From Desulfamplus magnetovallimortis (lineage in GTDB: Bacteria; Desulfobacterota; Desulfobacteria; Desulfobacterales; Desulfobacteraceae): a stretch of 35,782 bases of DNA. The first letter of the stretch is position 1. Every line of letters starts with the position of its first letter. This document shows positions 23,938 through 32,435 of this stretch, piece after piece. A program made the position numbers and the translations under genes. Under the pieces are notes generated by a model that saw nothing but the letters and a program-made list of their open reading frames with translations, searched no databases and had not been told where the DNA came from. The stretch lies in contig NZ_LT828559.1 in NCBI RefSeq assembly GCF_900170035.1, positions 71,372 through 107,153 on the forward strand. The letters run 5' to 3'.

Positions 23938-25338
23938 TCATTTTTGTCTTTTCAAATCAATAAGGCGTGGAAGCTCTTCTACCATATAAAGGGGCAGGGA
24001 AAGAAGTGTAAAATCAACCCGCTGATTTCCATCTGCTCCGGCTGTAATATGGCTGATTTCCTGAATGGATGGGGGATTGAGGTCAAAACGAACCGCAAGG
24101 GGAGTGTTTTTATTCAATACAAATTGCTGCAAAGATTTCAACGTCCCGCTTTTGCCGCTTTTCACCTCAACCGGAAATACGCTGTTACCATGTGATATAA
24201 CGTAATCCACCTCGGCATTGGCAGACTTTTTCTCCCTCAGCCAGTAGCATAGAACAGGAGCATCATGTTTCAAGATCAGCAGATGCTGGCCGATAAACTG
24301 TTCTGCAAGCCCTCCCTCATTGACAAGTTCGTGTTCCATAAAACTGTGAAGGGTTCGCCAGTCGTTTCCGCAGATATGATTGGCAATACCGATATCCATA
24401 AAAATCAGCTTGTAGATACTTTCGTTGATTTCAGCAAGAAGCGGCACCCCATTGGCATGGGTGTGATAGACTTTGTGGCAGATTCGTGCATTGGAAAGCA
24501 GATCAATCACATTACGGATCTCCCGTGCCCTTCGCTGCGGGTCAATGTTGCTGTATTTGACCTTTTTTCCCAACATTCGAGGAATGAATCTAAAAACCCT
24601 CTGCATCAAAGGCAGCTCAATCTGTTTGCCATATTTGGCAAAATCATCAAGATAAGTGTCAAGAATGGAGCGGTGAACATCCGTTACATCCAGGGCGGAA
24701 CCGGTGTCAGAATATGCAAGTATGGCCTCTGGCATCCCTCCTGTAAAAAAGTATTCCCTCTGCTTTTTTACCAGCCTGTTATGGACACTTTCCGGAAGTG
24801 ACGTGGCAAAGGCGTCGAAAGATTGATCCATTTGAATCCCCTCGATATATTGAAGCAGATCCGGTGAAATCGCCATAAGAAATTCCTTGAAGGTCATGGG
24901 GAAGATGTGGAGGTACTCGACCCGTCCCACAGGCATGGAAAAGGTGTGGTCAGAAAGGGTAAATTCCAGAAGGGAACCTGCGGCAATGACCGGAATCAGG
25001 GGCTTCTCCTCATAAAAATAGCGTAAAGCCTGCAATGCGTGGGGGGTTGCCTGTATTTCATCTAAAAAGAGAATCGCATCATTTTGCTCTGGATTGGCTC
25101 CGATGACCCCTTCCAGTTCCCGAAGAATGATATCCATATCAAGTGTTTTGAATATATCATTCAGATAGAGATGACGTTCCAGGTTGATCTCGTTGAGTTT
25201 TAGCCCTTGGTTGGAAGCAAACATCCTCACAAGGGTTGATTTTCCGGTTTGACGTGCACCCCTCAATATAAGGGGTTTTTGCCGTTTTTTCTGAAGCCAT
25301 TGTTCAAGGTATCCCTCTTTACAGCGTTTCATCATCAT
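23938..25338 (-). CDS. AAA_14/DUF4143 ATP-binding protein
   Basis: The 466-residue protein has a P-loop ATPase domain (Walker A GARQTGKST, about residues 27-35; Walker B AILFLDEIQ, about 89-97) followed by the DUF4143 C-terminal nuclease-like domain (KANAEVDYVISHGNSVFPVEVKSGKSG). Members are widespread in bacteria and archaea and their role is not settled. The start was placed at 25338 because AAGGGGG precedes a run of three ATG codons there; the frame is open to 25362. It is 36 bp upstream of prfH and may be co-transcribed. A truncated relative lies at 3334-3717. Confidence 0.85.
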   Translation of the reverse strand: MMMKRCKEGYLEQWLQKKRQKPLILRGARQTGKSTLVRMFASNQGLKLNEINLERHLYLNDIFKTLDMDIILRELEGVIGANPEQNDAILFLDEIQATPHALQALRYFYEEKPLIPVIAAGSLLEFTLSDHTFSMPVGRVEYLHIFPMTFKEFLMAISPDLLQYIEGIQMDQSFDAFATSLPESVHNRLVKKQREYFFTGGMPEAILAYSDTGSALDVTDVHRSILDTYLDDFAKYGKQIELPLMQRVFRFIPRMLGKKVKYSNIDPQRRAREIRNVIDLLSNARICHKVYHTHANGVPLLAEINESIYKLIFMDIGIANHICGNDWRTLHSFMEHELVNEGGLAEQFIGQHLLILKHDAPVLCYWLREKKSANAEVDYVISHGNSVFPVEVKSGKSGTLKSLQQFVLNKNTPLAVRFDLNPPSIQEISHITAGADGNQRVDFTLLSLPLYMVEELPRLIDLKRQK

Positions 25339-25445
25339 TAAACACCCCCTTCTTTTGACCATATAGTGGATTTAAAAGTGGTATGTAAAAATATGATTCT
25401 TATATGCTGCTGTCAAGTTGCTTCCTTATTGTCGCCTGCAAAATA

Positions 25446-25497
25446 TAATAAGGGCAGATATCTGTATATAAACAATACATATACTTGCCCTTTATTA
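25446..25497. terminator. Long hairpin between the TRAP operon and the ATPase gene
   Basis: TAATAAGGGCA (25446-25456) pairs with TGCCCTTTATTA (25486-25497) with one bulge, and the inner GTATAT and ATATAC also pair. It is downstream of dctM on the minus strand and upstream of the ATPase gene. It could be a terminator or a regulatory leader. Confidence 0.4.
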
Positions 25498-25505
25498 GAA
25501 AGTCT

Positions 25506-25572
25506 ATATAAAATACTGATATAAAACGACTTTCATGTTTCGTTGTGATGCGTAAGCAAACATGGGGGTTAT
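25506..25572 (+). repeat. Family G repeat, copy 1
   Basis: The stretch TAAAATACTGATATAAAACG followed by ACTTTCATGTTTCGTTGTGATG and CATGGGGGTT occurs in inverted and slightly diverged form at 29677-29735. The two copies bracket the TRAP operon. Confidence 0.6.
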
Positions 25573-25675
25573 TATAGTATTCCAGATAATTAAATTGATA
25601 ATGAAAAAGTCTAACTATCTGTTATCTGGATTAATTTTTTACAAAAAAATAAAATATTTTTCTGGAACGCTATAG
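25573..25675 (-). mobile_element. Family D repeat, uninterrupted copy
   Basis: A 103-bp unit with ends TATAGTATTCCAGATAA and TCTGGAACGCTATAG, nearly identical in reverse complement to the D sequence at 17713-17880 once the 65-bp B insert is removed. Confidence 0.75.
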
Positions 25676-25734
25676 AAAGTCTCTGCAACAGCTCGCCTTT
25701 GTGCCCCTCTTTGAGTGGGGCATGTCAGATTTTT

Positions 25735-27048
25735 TTAATACATAAGGTTTGGTAGAAAAAGTATAATCTTTGGAAAAATCATCATAAGAATAATTCCGAC
25801 AACTGTTGCCATTAAAAATGGAAATATACCCTTGAAAATTGACTCAAGGGATATATCCCCCACAACACTTTGGGAGACACCATAAACAACATAGACATTG
25901 ATTCCCACAGGAGGGGTGATTACACCCATTTCAGTCACAAGAACAATAATAACGCCAAACCAGATTGGATCATATCCAAGGTTGGTTACTATTGGAAAGA
26001 ATATCGGGATGGTCAGCATTATAAGACCCAGGGAATCCATAAAGCATCCGCCGATAAAATAAATTGTGATAATGATGCCTATGATAAATACCGCAGGCAT
26101 ATCAAAACCGCTTACCCATGTTGCAATTTCAAAGGGGATTCTTGTAACAGCAAGAAATTTTCCAAAAACAACAGCACCAGCAATGAGAAAAAGGATCATG
26201 CAGGAAGTCTGCAATGTCTCGTAGAGTGACTTTACAAATGCCTTCCATGTAAGTTGCCTTCTGATAACAGAAACAATAAGTACGCCCAGAACACCAATGG
26301 CAGCCGATTCTGTGGGTGTAAAAAAACCATAGAACAGCCCGCTCATGACAAGTGCAAAGACTATCATTGTATCAGCAAGGCCGGCCAGGGATTTTATTTT
26401 CTGTGCCCAGGTGAATTTTTCTCCCCTTGGTCCCTGACTGGGGTCTATTTTACATGTGATATAGACGCATATAATAAAAAGGAAAGTCATCAAAAAAGCT
26501 GGGAATATGCCGGAAACAAAAAGTGCTCCAATGGATTGTTCTGTCAATATTCCATATATTATTAGGACAACGCTTGGAGGCATGATCATGCCAAGGCCTC
26601 CGCCTGATGCAACAGACCCGGCAGAGAGGGAATCAGCATAACCAAATCGTCGCATCTCGGGCATCCCGACTGTTGCCATTGTAGCGGCTGTTGCAGGGCT
26701 TGAGCCACATACTGCTCCAAAAGCTGTGCATGTGGCAACGGTTGTCATGGCAAGCCCACCCTTTACATTGCCAAGAAAGGTATATGCTGTATTGTAAAGC
26801 TTTCTGCTTATTCCACCGTTGAATGCAAGCTGACCCATCAGTACAAAAAGAGGGATGGTGGTCAGCTCATATGCGGAAAAGGAGTCATAAAAAATTCGTG
26901 GCAGAAGTACAAGCCCTGCTTTCAGAGAGATCAAACTGCTGAATCCGATAAATCCGACCATTGTCATGACGTAGGCAACAGGCATTCTTGTCATAAAAAT
27001 GGCAAGCATGATAACAATACCTGTCACACCAATAAAAGTAGGACTCAT
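25735..27048 (-). CDS. dctM: TRAP transporter large permease
   Basis: The 437-residue protein has about twelve hydrophobic segments and the DctM family pattern, including RMPVAYVMTMVGF near the start, the AASGEAVGG-like stretch here as GAVCGSSPATAATMATVGMPEMRRFGY, and the repeat-related GGCFMDSLGLIMLTIPIFFPI and MGVITPPVGINVYVV in the second half. It forms the sodium-driven channel of a tripartite transporter in the inner membrane. Its start overlaps the dctQ stop by 4 bases, so the two are translationally coupled. Order is dctP, dctQ, dctM on the minus strand. Confidence 0.95.
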   Translation of the reverse strand: MSPTFIGVTGIVIMLAIFMTRMPVAYVMTMVGFIGFSSLISLKAGLVLLPRIFYDSFSAYELTTIPLFVLMGQLAFNGGISRKLYNTAYTFLGNVKGGLAMTTVATCTAFGAVCGSSPATAATMATVGMPEMRRFGYADSLSAGSVASGGGLGMIMPPSVVLIIYGILTEQSIGALFVSGIFPAFLMTFLFIICVYITCKIDPSQGPRGEKFTWAQKIKSLAGLADTMIVFALVMSGLFYGFFTPTESAAIGVLGVLIVSVIRRQLTWKAFVKSLYETLQTSCMILFLIAGAVVFGKFLAVTRIPFEIATWVSGFDMPAVFIIGIIITIYFIGGCFMDSLGLIMLTIPIFFPIVTNLGYDPIWFGVIIVLVTEMGVITPPVGINVYVVYGVSQSVVGDISLESIFKGIFPFLMATVVGIILMMIFPKIILFLPNLMY

Positions 27049-27536
27049 AACTCTTCTTCAACTCCTGTAAAAAACTGGATAATATCCTTTAAAATCATTA
27101 CTGAAAAAACCAGAAAACACACAAACAGAATATATACAAAGTAATACATTGGCAACTGAAGATTCATGGAAAGTTCCCCAGAGTTGGCCATTGTTCCAGC
27201 ATACAAAAACATCCGCCATGTTATGATTACCATAATAATGAAAGAGAAAGTTTGGGTTACAACTTTTATAATTGATTGCGCTCTTTTTGATAGAAGTCTT
27301 ACAAGTATCTCTACACCTATATGGACATCTTTTTTGTGTGAGTATGGCAGTGAAAAGGCAATGGCAAGTATGGCACAAATTGATACAATTTCCTCTGTGC
27401 CAAAGATTGGATGATTGAATGTGGCTCTCAGAAAGACATCCGCACAGGTCATAAGGCACATTCCCATGAGGCAGATGGCAGCAAGCATTTTCATTTTATC
27501 CTGCATTTTGTCCAGGAATATCCACAATGTTTTCAT
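27045..27536 (-). CDS. dctQ: TRAP transporter small permease
   Basis: The 163-residue protein has four hydrophobic helices and the DctQ features: an early GMCLMTCADVFLRATFNHPIFGTEEIV segment, charged FxxHKKDVHIGVEI loop (SHKKDVHIGVEILV), and a short cytoplasmic tail. It bridges the large permease and the periplasmic receptor. AAGG lies before the ATG. The 462-bp gap to dctP holds repeats, which is unusual inside a TRAP operon. Confidence 0.92.
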   Translation of the reverse strand: MKTLWIFLDKMQDKMKMLAAICLMGMCLMTCADVFLRATFNHPIFGTEEIVSICAILAIAFSLPYSHKKDVHIGVEILVRLLSKRAQSIIKVVTQTFSFIIMVIITWRMFLYAGTMANSGELSMNLQLPMYYFVYILFVCFLVFSVMILKDIIQFFTGVEEEL

Positions 27537-27643
27537 AGAAAAACCTTAGATAATTATAAAATTTGCAAAAAATGATAAATTTATTTTTAGTGCCAGTAGA
27601 TTTTACTGTTACGTGGTTGTAATTTTTGCGGTGGTCGTTTTGT

Positions 27644-27673
27644 AGTAGAGACAAGGCATGCCTTGTCTCTACT
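27644..27673. repeat. Perfect 30-bp palindrome between dctP and dctQ
   Basis: The palindrome is centred on GCATGC, with arms AGTAGAGACAAGGC and GCCTTGTCTCTACT. It could act as a transcript hairpin between the receptor and permease genes, or be the end of another mobile repeat. Confidence 0.8.
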
Positions 27674-27744
27674 GTTTATTTAATCGCTTTGATTTTAAAA
27701 TTTGTCAGTCATAAGTTCATACAGCTTTCAAGAAAACTAATTTG

Positions 27745-27967
27745 TTTGAGTGTAACCTTTTTTGAACTCAAGAGTCGTAAGTTCTCAAATCCGTCACCAT
27801 ATATTGTGTTTTTTAATTGCTTGAAAGTACTATATTTAGTGTTCATTGGGAGAACTTATGATTGATGAGTTTTAAATATCCGGCGTAAATTGTTGCTAAG
27901 AAAGCTCACCCCCCAACCCTCTCCATGACCGGAGAGAGGGAGAAGAGTTCAAAAAGGGTACACTCAA
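27745..27967. mobile_element. Family E element inside the TRAP operon
   Basis: A 223-bp stretch bounded by TTGAGTGTAACC...GAACTC (27745-27768) and GAGTTC...GGGTACACTCAA (27945-27967), near-perfect inverse repeats of 23-24 bases. Inside are a second inverted pair (CGTAAGTTCTC and GAGAACTTATG) and a CCCTCTCC/GGAGAGGG hairpin. No coding capacity was seen. A single end of the same type is at 22081-22092. Confidence 0.65.
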
Positions 27968-27998
27968 TATTTTTTATGGTTTCAGTGACTATCCAGAA

Positions 27999-29021
27999 CT
28001 ATTGGAGCTGCTTAATGCTATCCATTATAAACTGTACAATTTCACTGCCTGGCAAGCCTTTCTTATTGAGATCCTCTGCATATTCATCAAGTGAAGGACG
28101 GACGGCATTTTTCCATTTCAGTGACTCCTCCGGGGAAAGTGTGATCACTTCATTCCCCCTGTCAACGATGAAGTTTCTTCCTTCAACATCAATCTGATCC
28201 CATGCTTCACCATGTTTTACTGCCCATTCAGCATTGATTTCAGATATTGTTTTCTGGATTTCAGGTGAAAGAGAGTTCCATTTTGATTTGTTCATTGTAA
28301 CAATCATATTGGTTGTATAGGCTACAGAGTTTTCTGCAATACAATACTTTAAAACTTCACCAAGTTTCCAACCCTTGTTGGCTTCAAGTGGATGGGCACT
28401 GCCGTCAACAACACCTTTTTGAAGACTTTGATATGCATCACCCATGCTCTGGGCCACAGGGGTTCCTCCAAGTGCTTTCACAAGAATCGTACTCATTCCG
28501 GTTGATCTTATTTTAAGACCCTTCATGTCTTCCATATTATGTACAGCTTTTGAAACTGTATTGATGTATCCTGGACCATGTGCATGGAGAAACATGACTT
28601 TGGTATCCTGAACTTCTTTTGGATTGAATTTTTCAAGAACCGCATTTGCAACTTTGGTTGCTACAACGCCACTTGTGTACCCCATTGGAAGATCCACAGC
28701 ACCAAGTACCGGAAATCGTCCCCTTGAATATGCAAGAACAGTCATCCCTATATCTGCCACACCCATTTCAACATTATCATAAATCTGGGGAGCTTTTGAC
28801 AAGGTACCACCAGGATAGTAGTCAATCTTAACAGCACCTCCTGTTCTTTTTTCAACTTCCTTGCACCAAGATTCTGCAAGTTGGGATTGAACGTGAAACG
28901 GCGGGAAAAAATTTGCGTATGTCAGCTTGATTGTTTCAGCTCCTGCTGTTGCAATAAACCCTGCTGCCATGACGGGCACGATAATCAGAGACACAATTGC
29001 ATATAGTTTGTTTATCCGCAT
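27999..29021 (-). CDS. dctP: TRAP transporter periplasmic receptor
   Basis: The 340-residue protein has a signal peptide (residues 1-28, ending TAGAE) and the DctP fold: TIKLTYANFFPPFHVQSQ, then VEKRTGGAVKIDYYPGGTL, then VADIG, and the key carboxylate-binding arginine region MKGLKIRSTG. The ligand is therefore probably an organic acid. GGGGAGGT precedes the ATG. The gene is divergent from the transhydroxylase-like molybdoenzyme with an 804-bp spacer holding shared operator-like sites, so its ligand may be the enzyme's substrate or a precursor, such as an aromatic carboxylate. This link is an inference. Confidence 0.93.
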   Translation of the reverse strand: MRINKLYAIVSLIIVPVMAAGFIATAGAETIKLTYANFFPPFHVQSQLAESWCKEVEKRTGGAVKIDYYPGGTLSKAPQIYDNVEMGVADIGMTVLAYSRGRFPVLGAVDLPMGYTSGVVATKVANAVLEKFNPKEVQDTKVMFLHAHGPGYINTVSKAVHNMEDMKGLKIRSTGMSTILVKALGGTPVAQSMGDAYQSLQKGVVDGSAHPLEANKGWKLGEVLKYCIAENSVAYTTNMIVTMNKSKWNSLSPEIQKTISEINAEWAVKHGEAWDQIDVEGRNFIVDRGNEVITLSPEESLKWKNAVRPSLDEYAEDLNKKGLPGSEIVQFIMDSIKQLQ

Positions 29022-29149
29022 CTGTAAAACCTCCCCTTAAAAAGTATTAAAAATATAAACCTGTGGCATTGTCACTATTGACGATGCCTACACTGTTGTA
29101 GAAGCTGCATTTATGAGCCTTTTGATTTAATGCTTTTTTGTTAAAACAC

Positions 29150-29198
29150 ACCACAATATAAAGCGTTAAATGGAGTTTAAAACTCATTATATTGTGGT
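29150..29198. promoter_or_regulatory. Inverted repeat in the dctP leader region
   Basis: ACCACAATATAA (29150-29161) and TTATATTGTGGT (29187-29198) are exact inverse complements around a 25-nt loop, about 130 bp upstream of the dctP start. It may be an operator or an RNA hairpin. Confidence 0.45.
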
Positions 29199-29261
29199 TG
29201 TGCTTCTCGAAATTGGACTTAATCAACAGAGTCATTTATCCCCTCTTTGCTTAAAAATACA

Positions 29262-29277
29262 ATATTGCATGTAATAT
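29262..29277. promoter_or_regulatory. Operator-like palindrome, dctP side
   Basis: ATATTGCATGTAATAT is a near-perfect palindrome with a CATG centre. It shares TTGCATGTAATAT with the site at 29629-29646. Confidence 0.5.
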
Positions 29278-29408
29278 AGCTTGCTAAAAAACAACCAAGT
29301 GTTATTCCTGTTAATAACATTTTGATCATTATAATTCCAGAGTATTCTGTTCAGGTAGGTGAATTAATGAAGCTAATATGCAAAAACTCGATTAACATAA
29401 TTGTGTAA

Positions 29409-29434
29409 ATAATGGATTTCCCCATCCATATTAT
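29409..29434. repeat. Small hairpin in the divergent spacer
   Basis: ATAATGGAT (29409-29417) pairs with ATCCATATTAT (29424-29434) with one bulge around a 6-nt loop. The rest of 29280-29600 shows no gene or clear signal. Confidence 0.4.
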
Positions 29435-29613
29435 GTCTCACTTTATTTTATGCATTAAATTCTCATATGCCTTTCTACGTAGTCAGAAAGCAGAAAATTG
29501 TCAAGAAAAAAATTTTGAGATCTATCGCTTTGATGAAACGCTCTCTTATATTCTGCAAATGAACGCTCTTATGGAAAAGCTTTAGTTAATAGTGCTATGG
29601 TCAAAAAAATTGG

Positions 29614-29647
29614 TTGACATCTTCTTGATTGCATGTAATATTGCATG
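29614..29647 (+). promoter_or_regulatory. Promoter with overlapping operator before the molybdoenzyme
   Basis: TTGACA (29614-29619), 17-nt spacing and AATATT (29637-29642, 4/6) make a plausible sigma-70 promoter. GCATGTAATATTGCATG (29631-29647) covers the -10 box and matches the palindrome at 22288-22301 in 13 of 14 core positions. Binding there would repress transcription. Confidence 0.5.
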
Positions 29648-29676
29648 AATCAAGATTTGATACTTTTTAACAAACC

Positions 29677-29735
29677 CCCATGATAGCGAAAGTATCACGA
29701 CGATGCATGAAAGTCTTTATATATCAGTATTTTAT
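29677..29735 (-). repeat. Family G repeat, copy 2
   Basis: Inverted, diverged copy of 25506-25572: ACCCCCATGATAGCGAAAGT through CATGAAAGTC and ATATCAGTATTTTA. It lies in the leader of the molybdoenzyme gene. Confidence 0.6.
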
Positions 29736-29825
29736 GAAGGTTTTTTGATAAAAGCAGCAGGCTATAGAAGATAGCCGTTATGTAAGAGAGCAGCCGGAAT
29801 ATCAATCAGAGGAGGCAACCATTTA

Positions 29826-32435
29826 ATGAAAACCATCAAGACAAAAGACAAGACAGTGTTACGATCTCTCGGACTCGGCGGATATTTTGGCGGCGGAGCT
29901 GAGGGAATGGTGGATGTTAAGGATGGAAAAATCGTCCGGGTACGTCCCATGCGTTATGGATGGAAGTATGATAAAAGTGAGGTCAGACAGTGGAAAATGA
30001 CCAGAAATGGCAAAACCATTGAGCCCACATGGAAATCCCTGCCAGGCCCATTTTCTCTTGCCTATAAAAAAAGGGTCTATTCTCCCAACCGCATAAAGTA
30101 TCCTCTGAAACGGCTTGACTGGGATCCCAATGGAGAGAGAAATACCCAGAATCGCGGTAAAAGCAAATTTGTAAGGATCTCCTGGGATGAAGCAGCAAAG
30201 CTTGTTGCTGACGAGATCAAGCGCGTTCATAAGGAGTATGGTCACAATGCTGTGCTTCTTCAGGGTGATGGTCATGGTGAGTGTAAGACCATAAATACAC
30301 CCCACGGCCATGCAGGCGTTCTGCTGGACCATCTTGGCGGTTTTACACTTCAGGTGAGAAATCCCGATAGTTGGGAAGGGTGGTACTGGGGAGCAAAGCA
30401 TGTGTGGGGTCAGGGTGCCCAGGGAATAATGTTCCCTGCTGCCAATATTGTGAAAGACACCACAGAAAATGCCGACATGGTACTATTCTGGGGATGTGAT
30501 CCTGAAACCACTCCATGGGGATTTACAGGTCAATTTGCAAGCCGTCTATGCTACTTCTGGACCGAGGCAAATATAAAACAGATCTATATTTGCCCAGATC
30601 TTAATTATGGAGCGGCAGTCCATGCCGACAAATGGATTCCGGTTCTGCCCAATACAGATGCTGCCCTTCAGTTGGCCATTATCTATATGTGGATCATAGA
30701 GGATACCTATAATAAAGATTATGTTGAAACCCATACCATTGGCTTTGACAAGGTAAAAGATTATGTTATGGGAGAAGAGGATGGGGTTCCCAAGACACCT
30801 GCATGGGCATCAAAAAAATGCGGAGTTCCTGAATGGACAATAAAAGCCCTTGCCCGGGAGTTTGCCGAAAAAACCACCTCAATTGCCCACTATTTTGGCG
30901 GTGGCATGATCAGGGGAGCTTTTGCCCATGAGCCTGCCCGTCTTGAGTGTATTCTTCTTGGAATGCAGGGTCTTGGTGGCCCTGGGGTCCATCAGCATCA
31001 GCTTACCTATTTTGGTATGCCAAGGGCTGAAGGTCTTGGCGGAACATTTTTCTGGAATCCTGAAATTGAAGAGCGGCTTTCCCTTCCTGTATTTTCATCT
31101 GTCACTGCATGGCAGGAGCAGGTTATTCCCAAAACATTGATTCAGCACGCCATTAACCGTGACGGGCCAATTGAGTTCCATGGCACAGGAGCCCAGAATG
31201 CCCTTGTAAAGGATCAGTTCAACAAATATACCTATCCCATTGCAAAAGAGAAGGGCGGGGTGGATATCCATATGATATGGACTGATACTCCATGCCGTAT
31301 CACATGCTGGAACTACGGCAATGAAACAGAGCTTGCACTTCGCAGTCCCAAAATTGAAACCATTGTAGCCCAGCATCCCTGGCTTGAAAATGACTGTCTC
31401 TATGCTGATATAATCCTGCCTGCCAACACTTTTATGGAAGTTGATGATATTCTTACAAATATCCGTCAGGGTACAATGCAGCCAAATATCATGATTGCTG
31501 ACAAGGCCATTGAACCTGTGGGAGAGTCAAAAAGTGACTTTGAGATAGTTGTTGAGATAGGAAAGCAGTTTGACATGGAGCAGACCCTTACAGACGGCCA
31601 GACAATTCCCGATCTTCAGAAAAAAATCTGGGAGTACATGGGTGGCGAAAAACTTGTAACCTGGGAGCAGTTAAAAGAGAAAAAATACTGGGTTTATAAT
31701 ACTGCACCTGACTGGGAAGAGGATTCTCCGGGGCTTAGAAATTTTTATAATGATCCTGAACGATTTCCCCTTGGAACCCCCACAGGAAAACTTGAATTTT
31801 ATTCTGAAAGCCTTGCAAAGGCCTTTCCCGATGATGAAGAGAGACCTCCCATTCCAAAATGGATTGAAAAGAGCTTTAACCATGATGAGCGTCTCTCCAG
31901 CCACAGGGCAAAACTTTTTCCTCTTCTTGTGATGTCAAACCATGGAAGATGGCGTGTCCATGCCCAGTGTGACGATATTACCTGGACAAGGGAAGCCCCG
32001 ACATGCAAGGTTCTTGGCCCTGATGGATACAAATATGAACCAGTGTGGATGCATACATCTGAAGCTGAAAAGCGAGGGATCAAACATGGAGATATCGTCA
32101 AGGTCTTTAATGAGCGGGGAATTGTTCTTGCAGGGGCATATGTAACAGAGCGGATTCGTCCTGGTGTAATCTCGGTTGATCATGGTGCCAGACATGATCC
32201 AATAAAAACCGGTGAAATAGAACGTGGTGGAGCAATAAACACAATAACACCAAGTCCCATTACCTCAAAGAACTGCGTAGGTAATGTTGTCCAGGGATAT
32301 CTTGCAGATGTTCAGAGAGTAACAGGTGAGGAGATGGATCAGTGGAGACGGGATTATCCTGATGCATTTGCACGTGAATATGACCCTGATTCAGGCCTAA
32401 GATTTGATGCCTGGGTGATAGGAGGGAAAAAATAA
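29826..32435 (+). CDS. Molybdopterin enzyme, pyrogallol transhydroxylase-like large subunit
   Basis: The 869-residue protein is a DMSO-reductase-family molybdoenzyme close in length and architecture to the pyrogallol-phloroglucinol transhydroxylase alpha subunit (about 875 residues). As in that enzyme the N-terminus lacks the cysteine motif for a 4Fe-4S cluster and there is no Tat signal, so it is cytoplasmic. The active-site segment NPDSWEGW (179-186) fits the Asp-Ser-Trp of the transhydroxylase, where Ser binds Mo, and His150 in GDGHGEC fits the conserved histidine. Molybdopterin-binding stretches follow (FWGCDPETTPWG, NYGNETELAL, TGAQNA). Known members move hydroxyl groups between phenols without net redox. 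The true substrate is unproven; related enzymes may act on other aromatics. AGAGGAGG precedes the ATG. Confidence 0.85.
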   Translation: MKTIKTKDKTVLRSLGLGGYFGGGAEGMVDVKDGKIVRVRPMRYGWKYDKSEVRQWKMTRNGKTIEPTWKSLPGPFSLAYKKRVYSPNRIKYPLKRLDWDPNGERNTQNRGKSKFVRISWDEAAKLVADEIKRVHKEYGHNAVLLQGDGHGECKTINTPHGHAGVLLDHLGGFTLQVRNPDSWEGWYWGAKHVWGQGAQGIMFPAANIVKDTTENADMVLFWGCDPETTPWGFTGQFASRLCYFWTEANIKQIYICPDLNYGAAVHADKWIPVLPNTDAALQLAIIYMWIIEDTYNKDYVETHTIGFDKVKDYVMGEEDGVPKTPAWASKKCGVPEWTIKALAREFAEKTTSIAHYFGGGMIRGAFAHEPARLECILLGMQGLGGPGVHQHQLTYFGMPRAEGLGGTFFWNPEIEERLSLPVFSSVTAWQEQVIPKTLIQHAINRDGPIEFHGTGAQNALVKDQFNKYTYPIAKEKGGVDIHMIWTDTPCRITCWNYGNETELALRSPKIETIVAQHPWLENDCLYADIILPANTFMEVDDILTNIRQGTMQPNIMIADKAIEPVGESKSDFEIVVEIGKQFDMEQTLTDGQTIPDLQKKIWEYMGGEKLVTWEQLKEKKYWVYNTAPDWEEDSPGLRNFYNDPERFPLGTPTGKLEFYSESLAKAFPDDEERPPIPKWIEKSFNHDERLSSHRAKLFPLLVMSNHGRWRVHAQCDDITWTREAPTCKVLGPDGYKYEPVWMHTSEAEKRGIKHGDIVKVFNERGIVLAGAYVTERIRPGVISVDHGARHDPIKTGEIERGGAINTITPSPITSKNCVGNVVQGYLADVQRVTGEEMDQWRRDYPDAFAREYDPDSGLRFDAWVIGGKK

